In this document: positions 6,531 to 9,086 of the stretch, in pieces
Numbering within the stretch: the stretch's first letter is position 1
Layout of the letters: every line of letters begins with the position of its first letter
From: Clostridiales bacterium
GTDB lineage: Bacteria; Bacillota; Clostridia; Oscillospirales; Oscillospiraceae
DNA: 9,086 nucleotides
NCBI GenBank assembly: GCA_012729875.1
Contig: JAAYCC010000065.1
Location: 1 to 9,086 of the forward strand
Direction of reading: 5' to 3'
The notes under the pieces: model-generated
Seen by the model: the letters and a program-made list of their open reading frames with translations, nothing else
Databases searched by the model: none
Told to the model about the DNA's origin: nothing
Translations under genes and position numbers: made by a program

Positions 6531-6716
6531 CTACTGTATATCGTTATACCTCTGTTTTGTGAGATCATCGGCAATTAAACCGACCAATATATCATTGAGC
6601 GCTTTGTTTTCAACCCAGGATTGGGTGAAGCTATAAGTTGAGCTGGGAGTTCGGAACACTATTTTATCAATAGGGTTTGTTTCTTCTTCTTTGTCCTGAT
6701 TATCATTAATAATCAT
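6531..6716 (-). CDS. Small hypothetical protein, 61 residues
   Basis: I do not recognise this family. AAGGAG (6725-6730) lies 8 nt before ATG 6716; a second ATG at 6722 is only 2 nt from it, so 6716 is the better start. The protein is soluble and acidic at the N-terminus (NDNQDKEEE). Its core reads IVFRTPSSTYSFTQSW, followed by a probable amphipathic helix ALNDILVGLIADDL, and it ends KQRYNDIQ. There is no signal peptide, membrane segment or cysteine pair. The order STY-beta strand, then helix with LI..D, is loosely like TnpW-type small proteins of conjugative transposons, but too weak to name it. It lies alone between the tRNA operon terminator and the cotF-like gene. A real gene is likely from the RBS; function unknown. 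Confidence 0.6.
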   Translation of the reverse strand: MIINDNQDKEEETNPIDKIVFRTPSSTYSFTQSWVENKALNDILVGLIADDLTKQRYNDIQ

Positions 6717-6722
6717 TGTCAT

Positions 6723-6910
6723 ATCTCCTTCATATTGGACATTGCAAGGGTTTCGGACCTCGGAGGCTGGACTTTTCAGTCTGGATCAGGCTCATTGATC
6801 TCCAAATAGAATATAACCATTTATACGCTGGAAAATACGGTATTGGCTAATTTGTAAGTTATAACAATGGCATACAACAACTGGCTGAAAACCTCAAGTA
6901 AAACAAATAA
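6723..6910. other. Intergenic stretch without recognisable features
   Basis: These bases hold the leader of the small gene (RBS at 6725-6730) and otherwise no convincing ORF, RNA gene or repeat. A/T-rich boxes suitable as a minus-strand promoter occur around 6810-6870, but none pairs well with a -35. Confidence 0.5.
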
Positions 6911-6941
6911 AAGAAGAGCCGTACCAAAATAGGCTCTTCTT
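6905..6941 (-). terminator. Terminator of the cotF-like gene
   Basis: A perfect 10-bp stem (6911-6920 with 6932-6941) with an 11-nt loop is followed on the minus strand by TTTTATTTG. It lies 9 nt below the stop codon at 6951. Confidence 0.8.
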
Positions 6942-6950
6942 AATCATTAA

Positions 6951-7403
6951 TCAGCTGTACATACCGTTTACCGACATATAATTGTATATGCGCTCGCCGT
7001 GCTGCTGCTCTTCCTTCTGTATGTGGTTAAGGATATCGCGAATGGCGGGGTCAGCGAACTCAAAAATGCAGGTGTTGTATGAGGAGGATACATGCTTTTC
7101 CGTGGAGAGTGCGTCGGAACATAGATATGAATCTTTCTGTTTATCCTGCGGTGAGCAGGAGCTTGGCTGGATTGTTTGCTGCGTGGTCTGCTGTTGTCCG
7201 CCGCCCATCTGCGGAATGGTTCCGGATGCGATTTTATCCAGAGTCTGCAGATGCTGCTGCTCGGTCTGCCCCAACTGATTGAAAAGGTCTTTGAGCTGAC
7301 AGTCGCAGGCGTCGGCCGAGTATTTCCCATATTTTTCAATACAAATTTGTTCCTGAGACCGCATGTCTTTTAGCAGCATTGTTTCTTTTTGGGTCAAATT
7401 CAT
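6951..7403 (-). CDS. CotF-family (ferritin-like) spore coat protein
   Basis: This 150-residue protein matches the CotF-like spore coat family: a C-terminal half with SDALSTEKHVSSSYNTCIFEF (96-116), then LNHIQKEEQQHGERIYNYM (125-143) and NGMY at the end. Two helical pairs (about 5-60 and 93-143) flank a flexible Gly/Gln/Thr/Ser-rich linker (66-90), as expected for a ferritin-like four-helix bundle split by a loop. Two ExxH motifs are visible (E48-H51 and E132-H135), with E18 and E102 in register. GAGGTGAT lies 4-5 nt before ATG 7403. Family members are deposited in the spore coat or made in late sporulation, so the gene implies a spore former. It has its own terminator. No convincing sporulation sigma promoter was identified upstream. 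The enzymatic potential of the ExxH pair is inference. Confidence 0.85.
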   Translation of the reverse strand: MNLTQKETMLLKDMRSQEQICIEKYGKYSADACDCQLKDLFNQLGQTEQQHLQTLDKIASGTIPQMGGGQQQTTQQTIQPSSCSPQDKQKDSYLCSDALSTEKHVSSSYNTCIFEFADPAIRDILNHIQKEEQQHGERIYNYMSVNGMYS

Positions 7404-7492
7404 AAAATCACCTCGAGTCTATTATCTGAAAAACCCGGGCTTTTATGCAAAAAAACGGGAGCATATCAAAATTGAGGGCTTTTTACTTCTTG

Positions 7493-8158
7493 TCAGATGA
7501 CACCCTTTAAAACCAGAATTACGAGTGCACATGTCGCAAGCAGCAAGAACCCTAGCAGTACCATGCCCTGAGTCCTGCTTTTATTCGGAGCGGAGTCCTC
7601 GACAACTTGCCCGATTAGCTTTGTCTTGCGCAGAGCGGTGACAATGGGCTTGTATATGAGAAGCGTCAGACCCATGTTTATTGCTCCTTTCAGCAGATTA
7701 AAAGGCAGAAATACCGGAATCAGCATGGCGGCAATATCAGCTCTTGTTGTATCCATATAAAGCGGCGTGATAAGGTAGTTCCAGAGGAGCATGAGCGCGG
7801 TCATCATAATAACGCCGTAGATTAGACCTGTCACAGCACCTGAGAGAGTGCGTTTCTTTTTGTAGACAGCCGCCGCTGTGCACGCAAAGGCACAGGTGGA
7901 GAGCACGTTCATAAGAAGCCCAATTGGGCCGGTTTGACTTACCGTTAGCATTTCGATGACAGAAACTATCAGTGAAATTATAAACGCCGATATGGGACCG
8001 TAGATAAAGCCCGCAATGACAATGATGACATCCTTCGGATCGGTTTTCAGAAACGGGACGGCGGGTATCAGCGGAAAGCGTCCCACCAGCATTACGACAA
8101 AGGCTATAGCAATAAACATAGCGTAGGCAGTGATCTTTTTGGTTTTTGTGTTCGACAT
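7493..8158 (-). CDS. ribU: ECF transporter S component, riboflavin-type (RibU)
   Basis: This 221-residue membrane protein is a substrate-binding S subunit of an energy-coupling-factor transporter. It binds riboflavin outside the cell and imports it together with a shared EcfA/A'/T module not encoded here. Segments lie at about 10-27, 42-60, 58-72, 79-99, 107-133 and 141-176. The FLKTDPKDVIIVIAGFIYGP stretch (37-56) is the family signature. A polar linker (177-197) and a further membrane helix (198-218) make it longer than typical RibU (about 190-200). I chose ATG 8158 because GGAGGA (8165-8170) is 6 nt upstream; a reading from 8209 would translate through the terminator hairpin. The FMN riboswitch at 8276-8386 supports riboflavin as substrate. 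No clear terminator was found below its stop. Confidence 0.9.
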   Translation of the reverse strand: MSNTKTKKITAYAMFIAIAFVVMLVGRFPLIPAVPFLKTDPKDVIIVIAGFIYGPISAFIISLIVSVIEMLTVSQTGPIGLLMNVLSTCAFACTAAAVYKKKRTLSGAVTGLIYGVIMMTALMLLWNYLITPLYMDTTRADIAAMLIPVFLPFNLLKGAINMGLTLLIYKPIVTALRKTKLIGQVVEDSAPNKSRTQGMVLLGFLLLATCALVILVLKGVI

Positions 8159-8174
8159 AAGTACTCCTCCAAAT

Positions 8175-8208
8175 AAAAAATGCGTCTGAACAAAAACATT
8201 CAGGCGCA
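8175..8208 (-). terminator. Attenuator terminator between FMN riboswitch and ribU
   Basis: On the minus strand a 10-bp stem with one mismatch (8208-8199 with 8190-8181), an 8-nt loop and a T6 tract (8180-8175) lies after the riboswitch and directly before the ribU RBS at 8165-8170. This is the expected expression platform: FMN bound means termination. Confidence 0.8.
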
Positions 8209-8275
8209 AAGAAATTTAAACCGACCCACAAAAAGCCAGCAGAAGAAGTATCGGGGAAAAGAGCCGATATAAAAC

Positions 8276-8386
8276 TACTTCTCTCATCCAGACTTTAACT
8301 GTCGGTATCGGAATTTCACCGATTCGGCAACTTGCGTTGTTTGCGGACTGTACCGCCGGTAGGGACTTTCACCCTGCCTTGAAGTA
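8276..8386 (-). ncRNA. FMN riboswitch (RFN element)
   Basis: Read on the minus strand, the conserved blocks of the RFN element appear in order: AGGCAGGGTGAAAGTCCC, CTACCGGCGGTA, a variable hairpin with CCGCAAACAACG, the GAATCGGTGAAATTCCGA arm, then CCGACAGTTAAAGTCTGGATG and AGAGAAG. Helix P1 is TACTTC (8386-8381) with GAAGTA (8281-8276). The element senses FMN in the nascent RNA. It sits about 120 nt before ribU with a terminator in between, so FMN should switch off riboflavin import. Confidence 0.96.
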
Positions 8387-8409
8387 TTTTTGTTCAATTG
8401 AATGACTGT

Positions 8410-8437
8410 ATTATAGCATTTCTTTTGGAAATTGCAA
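8410..8437 (-). promoter_or_regulatory. Promoter of the riboswitch-ribU transcript
   Basis: On the minus strand TTGCAA (8437-8432), a 16-nt spacer and a perfect TATAAT (8415-8410) preceded by TGC (extended -10) form a good sigma-A promoter. It would start the transcript about 15-20 nt before the riboswitch P1 helix. Confidence 0.75.
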
Positions 8438-8477
8438 CAGATTTTTCGATAATGTACGATTTTCTACAAAAAGTTTT

Positions 8478-8506
8478 TTGACAGCTCTGCATAATCATAG
8501 TAGACT
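8478..8506 (+). promoter_or_regulatory. Promoter of the SLOG-family gene
   Basis: Perfect TTGACA (8478-8483), a 17-nt spacer and TAGACT (8501-8506, 4/6) lie 27 nt before the start codon at 8534. GGAGG at 8524-8528 is the RBS. Confidence 0.65.
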
Positions 8507-8533
8507 CTAAAGTACAGAAACGCGGAGGAAATT

Positions 8534-9037
8534 ATGTACGATAAGAATACAAGCTGCTGTTTTACAGGTCACAGGCCGGAAAAGCTGCCGTGGGGATACA
8601 ACGAGAGCGACCCCCGCTGTCTCGACCTGAAAGAGCGCATCTTTGCAGCTGCCGAGGCCGCCTATCACTCCGGTACCAGGCATTACATATGCGGCATGGC
8701 TGCGGGCTGCGACCTGTATTTCTGCGAAGCCATTATCGAGCTTCGCTCCTGGCACGATGACATTACGCTTGAAGCGGCCATACCCTGGTCAGGACAGTCG
8801 GGCTCCTGGTCGATGCCGCTTCGTAGACGTTATGACCGACTTGTTGAGGACTGCGACTGCTATACTCTGGTTCAGGAGCACTACACGCCGGAGTGTCTTA
8901 TGAAGCGCAACCGCTATATGGTGGACAGCTCCTCCCTCTTGATTGCCGCCTATAACGGTAAGCCCGGCGGTACAATGAAAACCATGCTCTATGCCATGCG
9001 GCAGGGCATTGAAATAACAGAGCTGCCCATTGAGTAG
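8534..9037 (+). CDS. SLOG-superfamily protein, DUF1273 (YpsA-like)
   Basis: This 167-residue soluble protein resembles the DUF1273/YpsA branch of the SLOG (SMF/DprA-LOG) Rossmannoid superfamily, whose members bind nucleotides or nucleotide-derived ligands. Key features are SCCFTGHRPEKLPWG at the N-terminus (7-21), the glycine-containing GMAAGCDLYFCEAI loop-helix (54-67), AAIPW (81-85), CLMKRNRYMVDSSSLLIAAY (121-140) and the GKPGGT loop (142-147). The length is normal and the frame intact. The exact biochemical role is not established; B. subtilis YpsA has been linked to cell division and oxidative stress. It is monocistronic in view: own promoter, a GGAGG RBS 5 nt before ATG 8534, and a hairpin overlapping its stop codon. 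It is divergent from riboswitch-ribU. Confidence 0.87.
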   Translation: MYDKNTSCCFTGHRPEKLPWGYNESDPRCLDLKERIFAAAEAAYHSGTRHYICGMAAGCDLYFCEAIIELRSWHDDITLEAAIPWSGQSGSWSMPLRRRYDRLVEDCDCYTLVQEHYTPECLMKRNRYMVDSSSLLIAAYNGKPGGTMKTMLYAMRQGIEITELPIE

Positions 9038-9085
9038 GAATAAATAAACAGCTCCGCCTTTTGGCGGAGCTGTTTATTTATTCCT
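9036..9085 (+). terminator. Perfect 23-bp inverted repeat, probable bidirectional terminator
   Basis: The arms 9036-9058 and 9063-9085 are perfectly complementary around a TTTT loop. The inner GC-rich part (AGCTCCGCC/GGCGGAGCT) and the outer AT-rich part give T-rich tails in both directions. The left arm begins inside the TAG stop codon at 9035-9037. It likely ends the SLOG-gene transcript and perhaps a converging gene to the right. Confidence 0.85.
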
Positions 9086-9086
9086 C

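Noticed and set aside
6011..6574. A 187-residue open frame on the minus strand across the tRNA region, containing NGLEPSTSS and GWRSNQL
   Set aside because: These peptides are the antisense translation of tRNA-Asp and tRNA-Thr, a well-known source of false proteins. The frame also runs through the promoter, terminator and the 5' end of a better-supported gene.
7421..7449. Possible sigma-A promoter for the cotF-like gene (TTGCAT, 18 nt, GATAAT) or a sporulation sigma -10 at the overlapping CATA
   Set aside because: The -35 match is poor and the start point would fall only about ten bases before the ATG, within the RBS. The CATA-type boxes lack a properly spaced -35.
7430..7490. Candidate terminator for ribU around the CCCGGG and CCCG segments
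   Set aside because: Only a 4-bp stem with an 18-nt loop can form. CCCGGG is self-complementary with no loop. I could not support a real hairpin.
1..9086. CRISPR arrays, toxin-antitoxin pairs, retrons, phage genes or other defence systems
   Set aside because: No spaced direct repeats, reverse transcriptase, nuclease, integrase or transposase motifs were seen on either strand. The SLOG-domain gene stands alone without an effector neighbour.

Overview
The window looks like chromosomal DNA of an anaerobic, endospore-forming Clostridia, probably of the Oscillospirales (Ruminococcaceae/Oscillospiraceae) type. This is an inference from the gene content: a redox-sensing Rex repressor, an S-layer-homology exoprotein, a CotF-like spore coat protein, an FMN-riboswitch-controlled ECF riboflavin transporter, AzlCD, strong GGAGG ribosome binding sites and many U-tailed hairpin terminators. 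Base composition looks moderate throughout. I see no integrase, transposase, CRISPR array or recognisable defence operon.

Layout. (1) 1-1640: a minus-strand pair, rex followed 12 nt later by a secreted protein with SLH repeats that runs off the left edge. (2) 1597-2583: a divergent plus-strand gene, an Mrp/NBP35-type Fe-S carrier ATPase, with its own promoter and terminator. (3) 2589-6200: a tight minus-strand operon read from right to left: a secreted or anchored protein with a stalk-like N-terminal region and a catalytically degenerate polysaccharide-deacetylase fold; a stand-alone GlmU-type uridylyltransferase domain; thiamine pyrophosphokinase (thiN); azlC; azlD. Its genes overlap by 4 nt or lie within about 30 nt of each other. 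(4) 6262-6497: a two-gene tRNA operon on the plus strand, Asp(GUC) and Thr(GGU), with a consensus promoter and a perfect terminator. (5) 6531-7403: two minus-strand genes, a 61-residue orphan protein and a CotF-like protein. (6) 7493-8437: ribU on the minus strand, preceded by a promoter, an FMN riboswitch and an attenuator terminator. (7) 8478-9085: a divergent plus-strand gene for a SLOG/DUF1273 (YpsA-like) protein, ending in a 23-bp perfect inverted repeat that overlaps its stop codon.

How the parts may work together. Rex (NADH/NAD+ sensing), Mrp (Fe-S cluster delivery), ThiN (thiamine diphosphate synthesis) and RibU (riboflavin import for FMN/FAD) are all cofactor or redox housekeeping functions. 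The envelope genes (SLH protein, deacetylase-like protein, sugar-nucleotide uridylyltransferase) point to cell-wall work. The main points for a second look are the pseudo-deacetylase at the head of the operon, the GlmU-like protein without its acetyltransferase half, the possible P1-strand mimic downstream of the FMN riboswitch, the paired ExxH motifs of the CotF-like protein, and the orphan small gene beside the tRNA operon. Nothing here amounts to a clearly new system.
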